Below, piece after piece: positions 45,651 to 57,434 of a DNA stretch of 64,000 nucleotides. A program made the position numbers and the translations under genes. The notes beneath the pieces are model-generated. The model made no database searches. It was not told where the DNA came from and was given only the letters and a program-made list of their open reading frames with translations. How positions within the stretch are numbered: position 1 is the first letter of the stretch; each line of letters opens with the position of its first letter. The stretch comes from Thozetella sp. PMI_491 (lineage: Eukaryota; Ascomycota; Sordariomycetes; Chaetosphaeriales; Chaetosphaeriaceae), in assembly GCA_021432635.1 (NCBI GenBank), contig MU270028.1:730420-794419 (forward strand). Reading direction: 5' to 3'.

Positions 45651-47627
45651 CCTGCCATGGGTAGAGTCACTGTACCAGGGCGAGATAAAGCTCCTAGAGA
45701 ACCCCTAGGTTCCTGCGGCGGCAAATTTTAGCCCGGAATAGGCCAAAGTAGCTGAGCGAGAGTTCTCGTTGGGCCTCTTTGGAAGACTTAACCCGCGCTG
45801 GAAGAAGCTTGTGCGCTTAGGCAGGATACACGGGTTTCGGGTAAGGGATAGAGGTATGTTCGTAGTTGGTTTCACTACATCAGGCTAAAGGCGACCTGCA
45901 CAAAGTATAGAAGCGTAATAGTTGCTGCAAGTGTTCAAGCCACACTTGCTCTGTATATTTTGCTCAGCAAGAGTTCGAACGGGCTGTACATCACCAGGCG
46001 CTCGATCTATAAAAGAGAATACGAGGCCCAAAGCACCTTGAAATACGCAACGGCAGGGATACGTGAGAGAGTCTTAAATAGAAGCGTGGCAAAGGTTACG
46101 AAGTTTTAGCTACAAAGAATAGGTTAGAGGTCTGACAAAAAAATGTAATTATTACAACCAGGACTGCATCTTTTACATCCGTTGCTTCTTGCTATTTCCT
46201 TATTACTAAGCACGGAAACCTATCGAACCGTAGGATAGCCTACGGACCGTTACGAATCTGGAGGTTTTATGGGACTGCGACAGTACACATCTATTGCAAA
46301 TCGTGGTTTTGACTGATCTGTTATTGTGATTGAAGATACGGGATATATTCTCTAATGTACATAAACACTGGTTTACCCCTCTTTGCTGGGCTTCGCTTTG
46401 ACCTGAGACTGTTGTATTATTGTCTTCCATCCCTAAGGGGCATACAAGAGAAAGAGATACTTGTAATATCCCACCTAGAATATAAGGGGTTTCCAGACAA
46501 ACCCCGGAAATTCGGACCAAAAGCTCTTGCAAGCTACTAAGTACTAGCACCTTGAATAGTCTAGGACTTAGCTTTTTCAGCAGAGAGAGAGTCTCCCTTC
46601 TATAAGAGATCCTGTTCTCTATTTTGTATGACTATTAGCTACCATTTCAAACTTCTAGACTACTACCCGGCCTCTCTTCTCTCCATTTGTGTACCAATTG
46701 GGCAAAGAAAAGGAGGAAAGAGCTTATAAGCAACGCCAGTGTTTAATCCTCAAATAGATCGCCTTCTGTGTTGTTGTAATACCAGGACGGTCCATCCTAG
46801 AGACCACGTAGTTGCGGATATAGTAAGACGCGGAGACCACAATGACGGGAACTAATATCTCTGCTACAGTCCAGGACATCGGTTTTATTTTGTCTCGCAG
46901 CAGCAGCAACACCGCGAGGTGTACTTGTCAAAGATAGCCGAATTTGATCCCGCGTCTCCCTTTGCGGGCTAGTAAGGTGAAATTACTAATTTTTTTTGGC
47001 TTTCTTTCTTTCAATTATCTCGAGCTTTATTTTTGTATAGCTAGCATTAGCTTCGTTTGAAGGTATAATTATAGCTAGTTATAAATATACAATAATTTTA
47101 TTAATAAACACACGCTACAGTTAAAAATATACCACTCACTTATATACTGAGACCGGGATGGCTGCGTTGTTTTCTTTTACCCCTGAGCTGATCGGGGCAA
47201 AAAGGGGGGGGGGGGGGAGGGGGATTTGGTACTGAAAATATTGACAATGTCCTAGTTTTGCTTATTTTTCAAGTCTTGGTGAATGTGAATCCTATAACTC
47301 CTCAGTGTTTTACTGAGGTATTCCCGGCAGTCATTTACCTGCCTCGTAACAAGCTCACAAGCTTTCCAGTCCTGGATTGTACATGATCGATGGCAGGTTG
47401 CCAATCTTGGGAGTTCGCAGGCCAAATATCCCTGCATGCTGCGACGGTCCCTGTTTGCCGAGTTTTCGGCGAGTCGGGCAAGGGCCGAGTTGCCGACCAG
47501 ACCCACAGAGTTCTCATCCCATCGGCTTTTAGGAAGCCATACTGATGCCTCGCACATGGCGATGGCACGCCGTGGGCAACAATGCAATTTCTGAAAAAGG
47601 CGACCCGGAACTTTTGCACGAAGCAAC
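45651..47627. other. 2-kb gene-free region with G tract
   Basis: The first part is plain intergenic DNA; 46960-47150 is strongly AT-rich. A run of 14 G lies at 47204-47217. No gene could be supported on either strand. Confidence 0.5.
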
Positions 47628-48904
47628 ATGTCTAAGCCATCAGCTTGTGGCACCGACAGCCTTGATGGACAAGTATCGGCCGAACGCCGAGAGATCTGTG
47701 AAGGATGCAACAAATACAAGTTGGAGGTGAGCAATGCGACGAAGCACATGCCGAAGTTGTCTGACATTGAATACAGTGTTATAGGCGTCAGAGGTGGTGC
47801 GATCAGTGCGTCTCGCACAGGGCTTCCCGCACCCGTCAAGCGGCAGTACCCGCGTCGAGGCAGCCCCTAGGCGGGGCGGCTCCCGTTATTGCGCCGACTG
47901 TGGAGGCCATATCCGCTGTTGAACCGCTTTCGCAGTTGGTGCAGGGCATGCAGGTCCCTCCCTGTCTTGATTCGCCCATATACCGCGGGCAAAGCTTGGA
48001 GCCGAATGGGCGGATGATGGAGAAAGCGCTCTTCTCTTGTTATACGCACCGCATCGAAAACCCCGACGTTTGGGCGAACGAGCTACCCAAGCGCTACTTC
48101 AATGCAGCATTGCCGCTTGGACACGAGTATCCATATCTGATGGAAGCGGTAATTGGCTTGGGAGCAATATATCGGGCACAGGAGCACACCCGGGACGCTA
48201 GCACCATGGCCACTATACACAACTATGCCAGCCGCTGTATTACCGGCCAGCTTGAAACGTTAAAGTCCGGTGTAACTCACAGCAACTTTGAGGTGTTGTT
48301 CACTTGCGCCAGCCTGATTGCTGTTCAGACAGTGCTGCACCGAATGTTACTACCCGCGCATCCCAGCAGTCTTGCGGGCTTGTCCGACTGGTACCGCGCC
48401 TGGAACGGAGTCCAAAGCCTCATCAAAGGTGCTCCAACCGAGTTCTCTACTAGCGCCTACGCATTTTACCCTGCCTTTTGCATGGGGCAATGGCCTAGCA
48501 CGGGCCGAGACTCGCCGAGCAGCGGACCGGTCTTCAGCTTTCTCCTACAAAGACTTCCACGCATGAGCACGCCACACAAGGTATACGCGGCATACAAGAC
48601 AGTGGTCGTCTCCCTAAGCTCTATATATACCCGGCCTCTGAGACACCTCCACTGCCAACTTCTCGTCGACCGCCCGCGAGAGTTCTTGAAGGGGATCGAG
48701 CGTTGCGAACCGACTGCGATGCTTCTCGTGGGCACGCACTGCGCGCTGACCAGAATACTGGACAAACCATTCATCTGTGACGAAAGCTCTGAGGCCGATT
48801 TGCAGCTAATCATGGCCAATCTTCCCAGGACGCACAAGGCTCTCTTGCAGCGAGCTATCGATCTGATTGGGCACAAGACAACAAGAACATTGCAACAATA
48901 CTGA
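47628..48904 (+). CDS. fungal transcription factor with degenerate Zn2Cys6 cluster
   Basis: Two exons (47628-47726 and 47777-48904) encode about 408 residues. At the N-terminus EICEGCNKYKLE joins CYRRQRWCDQCVSHRASRTR. This reproduces a zinc cluster with CX2CX6CX6CX2C spacing, but the sixth cysteine is absent: the expected place is Arg (CGC). The rest resembles the Upc2-like/short fungal-specific class: FSCYTHRIENPDVWANELPK, YLMEAVIGLGAIYRA, FEVLFTCASLIAVQTVL and LSDWYRAWNGVQSLIKGAP. The intron (GTGAGC...ATACAG, 50 bp) keeps phase 0. The loss may weaken DNA binding; alternatively a downstream residue could take over. The gene is otherwise open to its end. Confidence 0.8.
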
Positions 48905-49869
48905 CGAAGTAGCAGCCAGAAACAGGCGCTTATACCGCTTTCGGTTCATAGAAACTGCTTTAATCGATAGAGACTGATAATAGTTTAGTAAAATATCGCG
49001 CTTGGCACAGAAATGAAACTTATCCCAGCTGCATCCCCTACGTATTTCCAGTAGTGTGACACAAGTCCAGCTCTTACAGGATCATATGTGCTCTTCGGTC
49101 ATTGTGAGAGTTTGGAGTCGAGTATTGTTTAGGGGAATGTTGAAGCTGGAGTTGTCCACTGCCTTGGAAGTGGTATCGATAATGTTGTTAAAGGGAGGCT
49201 TGAGATTGCTGATCAGGTAGAAGTGGTATTTTGAAGATAGATACCAAACGGGACCTTTATGGCAGTTATAGACGCAGTCTTGTATTGTGTGTTATCGTGC
49301 GTAGGCTTAGAGTGTTAGGTACTTCATCTCGCGCCTCTTAGGTCTGTTTTTGGTGTTGTCGGCCGACCTTATGATGTCTACCAAGGCCGTAGATACCATC
49401 TTGACGGATGCAAAAGCTAGAAGACGGATGTGACGGCACCAGCCGCTTCAGGGTAAAGTTTCGGTAAGTTCGGAGCCTAGCCGATCGCCGTACTTCGCTG
49501 TAGGCCACCCTAAAACCTATGCAGGAGCCGCATGTACATACTTACAGATATTAGGTGCGGCCGAGTACCGAGCTGTGAATAGAGCCACTGTGGAGTAGCC
49601 GGTGTTCGCTGCCAGTAAGGGTCTGAATTTTTATCCATTTTCCCGAGGACTGCTCCGTGGGCACTATTTTTTTTAATAGAGGGATGCGCCTTTCCCTGGA
49701 AGCTGTTGACCCCGCATTCTTAACCGAACCGCTCACGCTTGTCTCTCGGGATTGCATCATCAATTCTTGACCGATTTCCCTCTCATATCCTTTCTCTGCG
49801 AATATCTAAGAAAAGCGTACCATCAATCGCCAACTTGTAGACTGTGTTTCTCAAACAGTTCATTCAAAA
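48905..49869. other. intergenic region
   Basis: This lies between the regulator and the glutathione S-transferase. No gene or element was recognised. Confidence 0.4.
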
Positions 49870-50505
49870 ATGGCGCTCCCAACATTATACGCCTGGAAAT
49901 GGTCCGGCAACTGCTACAAAGCACGTTTGCTGGCGAGCCTTTTAGACATCGAGTTGGACCTCGCCAACGTGGACTACCCCAAGGAGGAGCATCATTCACC
50001 CGAGTTTCTGGCAATCAATCCCCGTGGCCAAATTCCCGTTTTGGTTCACGGAGACGAAACATTGTGCGACTCTGCCGCCATACTGGTTTATCTCGCAGGG
50101 TCGTACCCGGATCCTGGGATGGCCAAGACACCTTCGTCATTTTGGTCTGACAGGATCTCTGAACAGGCCGCGATAGTTGACTGGCTTGCTTTTGCCGGGA
50201 CCTGGATTCAGTCAGGCGTCGCTAGTGCACGTGCGATCACGAAATTTGGACGTGCTTCGGCGACTTCCGAGTCGATACTGGAAGCGGCAAGGGCCAGAGG
50301 GCACAAGTCTCTCGAGATTTTGGAGGCAAGACTCCGTGAAAATGACTGGTTGGCACTAGGAAGGCCAACTGTTGCCGATGTTTCAGTTTACGTTTATGTG
50401 TCGCTTGCCCACGAGGGAAACATCATGTTAGATTCTTATTCAGCCGTGCAGAGCTGGATCTCACGGGTTCGTGGTTTGCCTGGGTTTATCCCCATCGATG
50501 CGTGA
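49870..50505 (+). CDS. glutathione S-transferase-like protein
   Basis: This is an intronless gene of 211 residues, the normal length of a cytosolic GST. The N-terminal thioredoxin-fold domain has LYAWKWSGNCYKARLLASLL, the cis-Pro glutathione site INPRGQIPVLVHGD and the Glu/Asp-Ser pair of LCDSAAILVYLA. The C-terminal helical domain shows WLALGRPTVADVSVYVYVSL with the N-capping/ADV motif. It probably conjugates glutathione to electrophiles in the cytosol; a bacterial-type GST without introns could have been acquired by transfer, but that is only a possibility. Confidence 0.92.
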   Translation: MALPTLYAWKWSGNCYKARLLASLLDIELDLANVDYPKEEHHSPEFLAINPRGQIPVLVHGDETLCDSAAILVYLAGSYPDPGMAKTPSSFWSDRISEQAAIVDWLAFAGTWIQSGVASARAITKFGRASATSESILEAARARGHKSLEILEARLRENDWLALGRPTVADVSVYVYVSLAHEGNIMLDSYSAVQSWISRVRGLPGFIPIDA

Positions 50506-51519
50506 GATTGCTCCAATATGTCAAATCATTTATGAGATCGACTATAATGATTACTACTTGGCTCCTTCCACCCTGCATCCTAAATCATTCCTAAGCCCAC
50601 CTCGAAGGTCGGCGAAGAGATCAAATTAATACTCATGGGCATACAGGGCGGATTTACTAGCTATTGATATCCGGAATCAGGAGATTGTAAGAAGAAACAA
50701 GACGAATAGCTCTAGTATTTACTACAGGGTTGAACTATATACATTGGGAAAGATGAAGCGGTAAGGTAATTAAGCACGCTTTAGAGGCGTATAAAATTTT
50801 GCAACATGTGGTCCTACGCGAGCAATCCATATGCTACTCACTATGATTGCGATAAAGTTAGGTGCAGATATAGTTACTGCAACTTTGGACAATGATGTTA
50901 CATGCGGAACAAAATATTATAGATTGAAACTCTGTCGATGAAGTCGATGACGTCGTCGAAGAGAGAAATAGTCTTGAGATGAATCTACATTTATCATGAT
51001 TTCTTGCATCGGTCTAAGGGACGATCGGGCGGTACAATAGATATTACTCGCTTAAGCGTTTAAACAATGCGAAAGAATACCTAAAGGTGAGACTCCCCAA
51101 GGCATATATCACGGCAGGCTGATAACTGGCGACCCCACGGTTCCCCCGACACGATAAATGCCAAGTGAAGCCGATGAGACTTCACATGAAAGAACTAGTA
51201 ACTCAAATCCCGATTTAATGCCTTCTCTTGATGATGACTGAGTGTATAAGTGCTTCGTATTCCCGTTTTGGCTCGGATACTCGGGTACCCGGTATTCGGT
51301 TTTTGATCTGGATTCTCGGTCGCCCGAGTAATTGTAATCGGGTATCTGTATCGAACCAGACGGGCTTGAAAATAAGCATGATCAGTAATATGGGCCAAAA
51401 AGATACTTTCTATAAATTTACTTGCCACCTCTGTCGACCTACTAACCATTGCACCTTCTTCCGACATCACAATTACCAAATATATTGCTTCAAAGGGGTA
51501 CCCCAGATAGTGACATCCC
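50506..51519. other. intergenic region
   Basis: No supported gene. The region is moderately AT-rich. Confidence 0.4.
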
Positions 51520-51933
51520 ATGGCGCAGATGTATACATTGGCAACTACACCAGAGGGTATCGTTCCCGCCTTACTTTCGCATCTGAATTCTCTCGACGTC
51601 GATATTATGCTCGGCTTTTACGATCCGGAAGGAATAATTATCGACCACGCCGGCAAGGAGCATCGAGGTCGCGGAGCAATTGGCACTGAACTAGAGAAAT
51701 ATTTTCGGCTTGGGCTACAGATGTCGATCACGCAACGGCATATATTTGTAAATGGCGATACTGCGTTGCTTATCCTGGACTGGTCCTATATCGGGACAGC
51801 TCGCGATGGCACGCAGGTCAACATGGTGGCAACTGCAACGGACGTTGCGCGCCGAGGACGGGATGGCTTCTGGCGATACCTTATTGACAATCCTTTTGGT
51901 TCCCAGCGAAGGGATATAAACGATAAACCATAA
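51520..51933 (+). CDS. SnoaL/NTF2-like domain protein
   Basis: This is an intronless gene of 137 residues with the cone-shaped NTF2-like fold pattern of SnoaL/DUF4440 proteins: an N-terminal helix pair (PEGIVPALLSHLNSLDVDIM), FYDPEGIIIDHAGKEHRGRG, then strands such as MSITQRHIFVNGDTALLILD and the final WRYLIDNPFG. Such proteins act as isomerases, cyclases or unknown-function enzymes on small molecules. No catalytic role can be assigned. Its placement between a GST and a broken enoyl-CoA hydratase gene does not define a pathway. Confidence 0.8.
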   Translation: MAQMYTLATTPEGIVPALLSHLNSLDVDIMLGFYDPEGIIIDHAGKEHRGRGAIGTELEKYFRLGLQMSITQRHIFVNGDTALLILDWSYIGTARDGTQVNMVATATDVARRGRDGFWRYLIDNPFGSQRRDINDKP

Positions 51934-52499
51934 AAATGCCGAACTGGGAGTTCTGGGGTTCGTTGGGTTGTTTATGTACTAGGAGCTGTGTCTCCTGTGG
52001 TGAGCCCAGGGATCTCGGCAGTGATAGATATACATACACGTCGATGAATCGCTGTAATGAGGATCGTTTGAGACCTAGTAGGCGCTACAGAGCTCTAAAT
52101 AATGGAAAAAAATGGTTTTAGACAATAACTGCTACTAGCACGAGAGTTATGAAGCCGGCCAGTTGGCCATTCAAAGGCTAAACATGCAGTACCCTTATAA
52201 TAAGGGTTGCGCGTGACCCATGCACAAGCGACGTGGGGAGATCGCCTACCATGCCGATGAATAACAGCTAAACCCCAATGTCTTAAACGGCTTGGCCATC
52301 TCGTTACGGGTCCCTCTTGCCGGGAAACCGGGGGGGCAAGGTGCCGCGCCTTGACTGTTGCGAGGGTTATGATGAGCAGCAGCAACAGGATAAGGAAGGC
52401 AGAGATGCGTATACCAGCGTCTCTGAGTAGTGCTTTGGTAGTCTCTACAGCACTAGCCTCTCCCAGTCCGATAGGATATAGTACCATCTATTTCCACAC
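51934..52499. other. intergenic region
   Basis: Nothing recognised in this stretch. Confidence 0.35.
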
Positions 52500-53416
52500 A
52501 AAGAGCAGCATGACAAAACAACCATCTCTAACCCACCCATCAACCCCTTCCACTACGAGCTAGCAACCAAAATTTACAACTTCCTGGTGTCTCTCATCCT
52601 AGGGAATTCAGGCACTACCCCTCTCAAAGTCGTCATATTCAACAGCACAGATCCCAATTTCTACATCGCACACTTAGACAAGACCATCTTTGCGGGCATG
52701 GAGCCGGACGACTTTTCAGATGGACACCGCTTGCACAGAGCTGCTCTGGAATATCACATCGACCATCTTCATTAGCGAAGTAAACGGCCAGGGGTTCGAC
52801 GCAGGAAACGAGCTCCTAGTGTAGATGGACATGCGCTTTGCCGGGCCGAAAGCCCGTGTGGGCGCGACCGAGGTCGCGTCCGGCATCACCCACGCCGTCG
52901 GGGCCCTCCAGTTTATGAACTGGTTGGTCAACCGCGGCACGGCGTTCGGGTACGTTCTAGCGGTTGGGCGAACCATTACTACTACAATACTAAAGACTTA
53001 GCGCCCCTTCCATACACTGGCACAGCGGACCGCCGTGTTCCCCGTTTCTGGCCTCAACACGACTCAGATCGGATTAAACGCAAACAATCCCAGCACGGCT
53101 ATCCTTGCAGAGGACAGGGCAATATCGAAGGCTCCGGCAACGCTGCCCGAAAACAAATCGCGCAAGGCCAAGTTTTACGAGCTGTCGCTTAACCAGACGA
53201 GGAGTCCCTTTGAGCTAGGGGTGGATAAAGTCCTTGTAGATCTAAGGATGATTTGGACTAGCATTTCACGATCGCCCAGACAAGAGGCTTGTTGTCAGAT
53301 ACCGAATGGATTGGTTTCAGAGAGAACTGATAGCTCACGAGTATTCGGCCAGAAACAAGTTCGAGAAGAATGTCTCAATGATCGAGACGCCGTTACCATC
53401 AATCCAAGTTTACTAG
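52500..53416 (+). pseudogene. broken enoyl-CoA hydratase/isomerase (crotonase) gene
   Basis: Scattered frames match the crotonase fold in order: NPPINPFHYELATKIYNFLV, VVIFNSTDPNFYIAHLDKTI, then FISEVNGQGFDAGNELLV, MDMRFAGPKARVGATEVASG, ITHAVGALQFMNWLVNRG and a tail FPVSGLNTTQIGLNANNPST with YELSLNQTRSPFELGVD. The catalytic-loop glycines are kept in part. A TAG interrupts LLV|MDMRF where CAG is expected, a frame change separates the first and second blocks near 52755, and another precedes RLVVRYRMDWFQREL at about 53290. I read this as a recently broken gene, with at least one RIP-like C-to-T stop. The final tail (to IQVY, 53413) may belong to another gene. Confidence 0.65.
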
Positions 53417-54704
53417 CATAGGATTATCGTCTAGCAGTAATGGTTCAAGTGCCGGCCGGTGCGTTGAGGCGCTTCGGCGCCGGGAAGCACAGGATGCAAC
53501 AAGTGGCTCGACTAGGTCGTGTCGACGGCGATGTTTATCTACACGTGTGGTGTCTATTCTATGACTGCAGGGTCAGAGGCAAGCGGCCTGACCGACTTCA
53601 TATTCTTCGAAGCTGGAGGAGACGTTTTATGACCGACTAGGCGGATACGACGTGACATATCGTTGGATAATTTGTCGTTGGATGGTGTGCCATATAGTCA
53701 GCACACGTGCTGCAGTATGTAAGACGAATCTGGCAGGTGGCGGCTGATCGCTGCAGGGACAGCCTCGGGGCGCACCAGATCCATGCATGCAAAGGCAGTG
53801 TGTGAGCCTACCAAAGCAGTAGAAATACAGCTTCGAATCACGGTAAGCATTGGCTCAGCAATTGGTTCCTACGTCTATCAGAGGCCGCCCAAGAAAAGGG
53901 AGCGGGAATCAAGCGCGTGCAATAGTGACTCGCCGCGGCGTCTCGCAGAGAGGCTGATCTGGTTTGTCGCCTGGGGGTCTCTTCTACACTAACTAGGTCT
54001 AGCAATGTGCGTTCGAAGGGAGTATTGATATACAACAGAGAATACCCGCAAGGGTTAGTGGCTTGCGGGACTACGGATGCAATCGTTATGTGAGGACTTT
54101 GTGTTTTGTGGTTAAACTTCTTGGTTAGTAGAGGAGTGCATGGGGGTACATAGGGGGTGCTTAGGCATGAATGATGTATTCTTAATAAGACCTTCCCAGG
54201 CGATAAAAAACGTGGCCATCTGCAGAAAGTTTATCGCATCGGCGGGACCGATGTCAAGCGAAGGGCGTGTGGGTTGACATGTGTCAAAATGCAATGAATC
54301 GCGCAGCGCCCTACTGTCCACGGCTGAGATGCCGCGTAACTGGCCCGCTTCCCCTTAGCCCCGCTTCCCCTCAGGCCCGCTAAAATAGTTTCCCTTCTAG
54401 GACATTCTAGATGCGCGCTGCGGTGTACGCGATTGACTATGAGCCCACCGCTAAGGTACATGTGTTCTTTTTGCGACGCCAACGTTGAACCGAGCCAGAG
54501 ATTAGTAGCAGGATGAATCCACGAGGCAAAAAGTACTTAAGTCGGCGCATCTCGGCCGGCCTAGAACATGTGAACACCATATCTCATATTGTAGCGCCCA
54601 TCTCAAAGCATCACTTCCAATTGCTCCTGTGAACATTATTATTCTGCTATACTTCAACTCCTCCAAATCCACCCATTGCCCGAACCCGTCCATCGCCACC
54701 CAAT
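53417..54704. other. intergenic region
   Basis: No supported gene. Several short open frames lack motifs. Confidence 0.4.
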
Positions 54705-55271
54705 ATGGCTAGCACCAAGCTCGAGTTCAGAGTCGCGATGCCGGAGGATGCAGCCCTCATCCAGCCGCTCGTTCGCTCCGCCTACCGCGGCGAAGAAAGC
54801 AGAAAGGGCTGGACAACAGAGGCCGATCTCGTGACCGGCGAACGCATCGACGTGGCTGGCATACGCGCCAAGATCGAAGATCCCAACGGTCGAATCCTCA
54901 TGACGACAAACGAGGACGGCGTCTTGGTCGCGTGCTGCGAGATCCTCCGACTCAACGATGATATTGCCTATTTCGGTCTGTTCGCCGTGGACCCCCAGCG
55001 CCAAGGCGGCGGCCTCGGGCGGCAGGTCTTGAAGTACGCTGAGGACTATTGCTTCCGCGAGTGGGAGGTGCAGAAGCTGGAAATGATGGTGATTGGCACC
55101 CGCGATGAGCTCATCTCGTGGTACGTGCGACGCGGCTACCAAAAAACGGGTGAGACCAGGCCGTTCCCATACGAACACCTCGTCAACGACACTGCCTTGA
55201 GGGACGACCTCTACATGACGGTTCTAGAGAAGGAGCTCGGCGCTATCTTGAGCACTGCGGTGGCTGCATAA
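54705..55271 (+). CDS. GNAT-family N-acetyltransferase
   Basis: This is a single-exon gene of 188 residues. The N-terminal strand-helix FRVAMPEDAALIQPLVRSAY and the central beta strands (DIAYFGLFAVDPQRQ) lead into the acetyl-CoA pyrophosphate loop QRQGGGLGRQVLKYAEDYC, matching the Q/RxxGxG/A motif A of GNAT enzymes. The end (WYVRRGYQKTGETRPFPYEH) is motif B with its usual Tyr/Gly pattern. The substrate may be an amine, an amino acid or a xenobiotic; none can be chosen. No localisation signal is visible, so it is probably cytosolic. Confidence 0.9.
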   Translation: MASTKLEFRVAMPEDAALIQPLVRSAYRGEESRKGWTTEADLVTGERIDVAGIRAKIEDPNGRILMTTNEDGVLVACCEILRLNDDIAYFGLFAVDPQRQGGGLGRQVLKYAEDYCFREWEVQKLEMMVIGTRDELISWYVRRGYQKTGETRPFPYEHLVNDTALRDDLYMTVLEKELGAILSTAVAA

Positions 55272-55659
55272 TTCACGGATGCGTGGCACGGTCGGGTCGG
55301 GCTTGCGGAGCAGAGAGGGAAATGGCTGCGGTTGCGATGATCATTATAAAAGGGTTTATGGAGTTTTCTTACCACCTTGACGTACGATAGAGATACTAGG
55401 GATGTGAGATATCAACGAGCGAAAATCTATCATTTTAGGTCTGCATTGCTTTCGACTCATGATGCCTACAAACGCGATCTGAGCCTTAACTATATCAGTT
55501 CCCAACGTTGCATTATTGGCGATAAGTATATGTCACTATCGACTACTGTAAACGACTAGTTTTAGAGAATTGTCCCCTGAAACGATAAGATAGTCTTGGC
55601 CGCATCCACGAGTTACAGTAAGACAACACGGTGAACAATAGCAGTGTTGATGGATGAAA
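55272..55659. other. convergent intergenic region
   Basis: This lies between the GNAT gene and the minus-strand bZIP gene. Nothing further was recognised. Confidence 0.4.
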
Positions 55660-57434
55660 TCAACCCAAGTTTACGGGTTGACCTCTCAGCTCGTAGACAT
55701 CTCGAACATCAAGCTCTTCGTCGCGCATAGCATGCCACCATCTCGCGGCAGTCCACATCTCGTCGTCCCAGCCGCCTACCAAGAACCAGTACTTCTTCAG
55801 AAACCAAAGCGAGGGCTCCCAGCTGCGCGCGTCCCAGGGCACGGCGGCACTCATCCCGCCGCGCTCTTCGCTACCTCGAGAACCCCAGCAGATGAGAGCT
55901 TCTTTGAACAGGTCATCGCACATCTCCCATTCGTCTATCATGGGTGGTGTTGACGAAATCGCGGCCATGCAACGCTCGCGGAACGTCTTGAATGGAATTA
56001 TATCCTGTGAACGGGCATCAGCATACCGAGGTAGTTTGCGATAATATCTAATACAGCAGGAGAAAGAAAAAAAATCGGAAAATATATCCATAACTAGCAG
56101 GTAGCCACAGGGATGGTTAGTAGAAAGAAACGTATACTTACCACCCAAGGATGGTGCACCGCCGTGAGCTGAGCGTCGACAGGGCGGAGGTCTTTTTGAA
56201 GCTTGCAAAACTGCTGCTGCGCTCGCGCGAGACGCTCTGGGTCGTCTTTCGGAGTTGGTATTTGGTTCTGGGTATAAGGGCTGCAGCCTTCATCGTTGAA
56301 GACCTCGGCATTCTGGCTCAGGCCGATCACACCTGCGTTCTCGATTGCGGCAGCCAAGAAGTCGAGCTGGGCGACATAGAGCCGGCTGCGCTTCACATCG
56401 GGGAGGCGTGCTACGCGGACCAAATCCATTGCCGCGGATAGGCGGTCACGCGTCTGAGAGGGTCGTGGCGACGCCTCCTTCATCCGCCAAGCGCTGGCAG
56501 CGGCGTAGTACCCCTGACCCCGCCCTTCTGGCGTTGATGCAAGTGACGAGCTAAGAGCGCTCATGATCCTCTGCTGCTGTGGAGCTGAGAGATTTCTGAT
56601 GTAGTCTATGACACGCTCAAGGGGTATTGGATCGGAGACCTTGGATGTAGTGGACGCCGTCGCGTCTGGGATGGCTTCCTCCGCTTCCCAAGCTGGTGCT
56701 GGTGGTCGACTAGAGCTGCTACTCCCAGGCATGTTGACTGCCGCCGTGCCTCCGGGGGCATGCAGAAGTCGTAAGAGCCCTAGATCAGTTGCCACCTGAG
56801 GGTCTCTAGACGCGGTGCCCATGACGCTCTGTCTTGAGTGTGCAGGAGAATGGAGGGTGGATACAGGGGAAGCATTCAAGAAGGAATAATCTGGGAGGAG
56901 TATATTTGGGGAGGACGGTGCCCCAGAGCCGATAAGTGATCCGCCCAAGCCCAAGTCCTGCTGGAGGCCGTGATCAATCCATGGTTGATTAAGATTCAGA
57001 TCGGGGAAGGGCGTAGCCACTAGCGAGGTGCTAGCTTGGTGGGAATGAGGGAGGCGACGCCCGTAGGGAACTGGTGATGACTCCGATGATTGTTCGCTGA
57101 CGCCGGCAGGTTGTCCACCAAGCCAGCTGATGCTCAAATCGGCAGATGATTGAGGGGAGCCACTGTATGTCGGAGCTGGATCGGGCTGCTGGTCCGGCCC
57201 GGCCAGCCTCTGTTTCTTCCGTTGCCCTGAGGTGGCATCAGCATACACACTTATGTGCCCCGCACGACTGGTGTTATCCACCAGGACTGGTGGACCTACG
57301 GTAGTTTCGTGCCGCTATGCGATTCTGCTCCTTGCGTGCCTCGCTGTTGGCAGGGTTGCCTTTTCTTCCGGGGTCGCTATCGCCCGGCGCCCCTGGCTCT
57401 CGCGGCGGTGAGGCTGGTTCTCGAGGATCCATGA
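55660..57434 (-). CDS. bZIP transcription factor with DUF3425-like C-terminal domain
   Basis: Three exons (57434-57300, 57226-56142, 56004-55660) encode about 521 residues. The basic region EARKEQNRIAARNYR joins QRKKQRLA across the first intron, matching the NxxAAxxYR core of fungal bZIP proteins; the leucine zipper that follows is very short. A long Ser/Pro/Gln-rich region comes next, then a helical part (RLSAAMDLVRVARLP). The C-terminal domain, split by the second intron, reads HPWVDIIPFKTFRERCMAAI and WDARSWEPSLWFLKKYWFLV, the pattern of DUF3425, common in fungal bZIP regulators. The start MDPREPASPPRE (57434) is used since the longer frame begins with GTG. Target genes are unknown. Confidence 0.85.
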
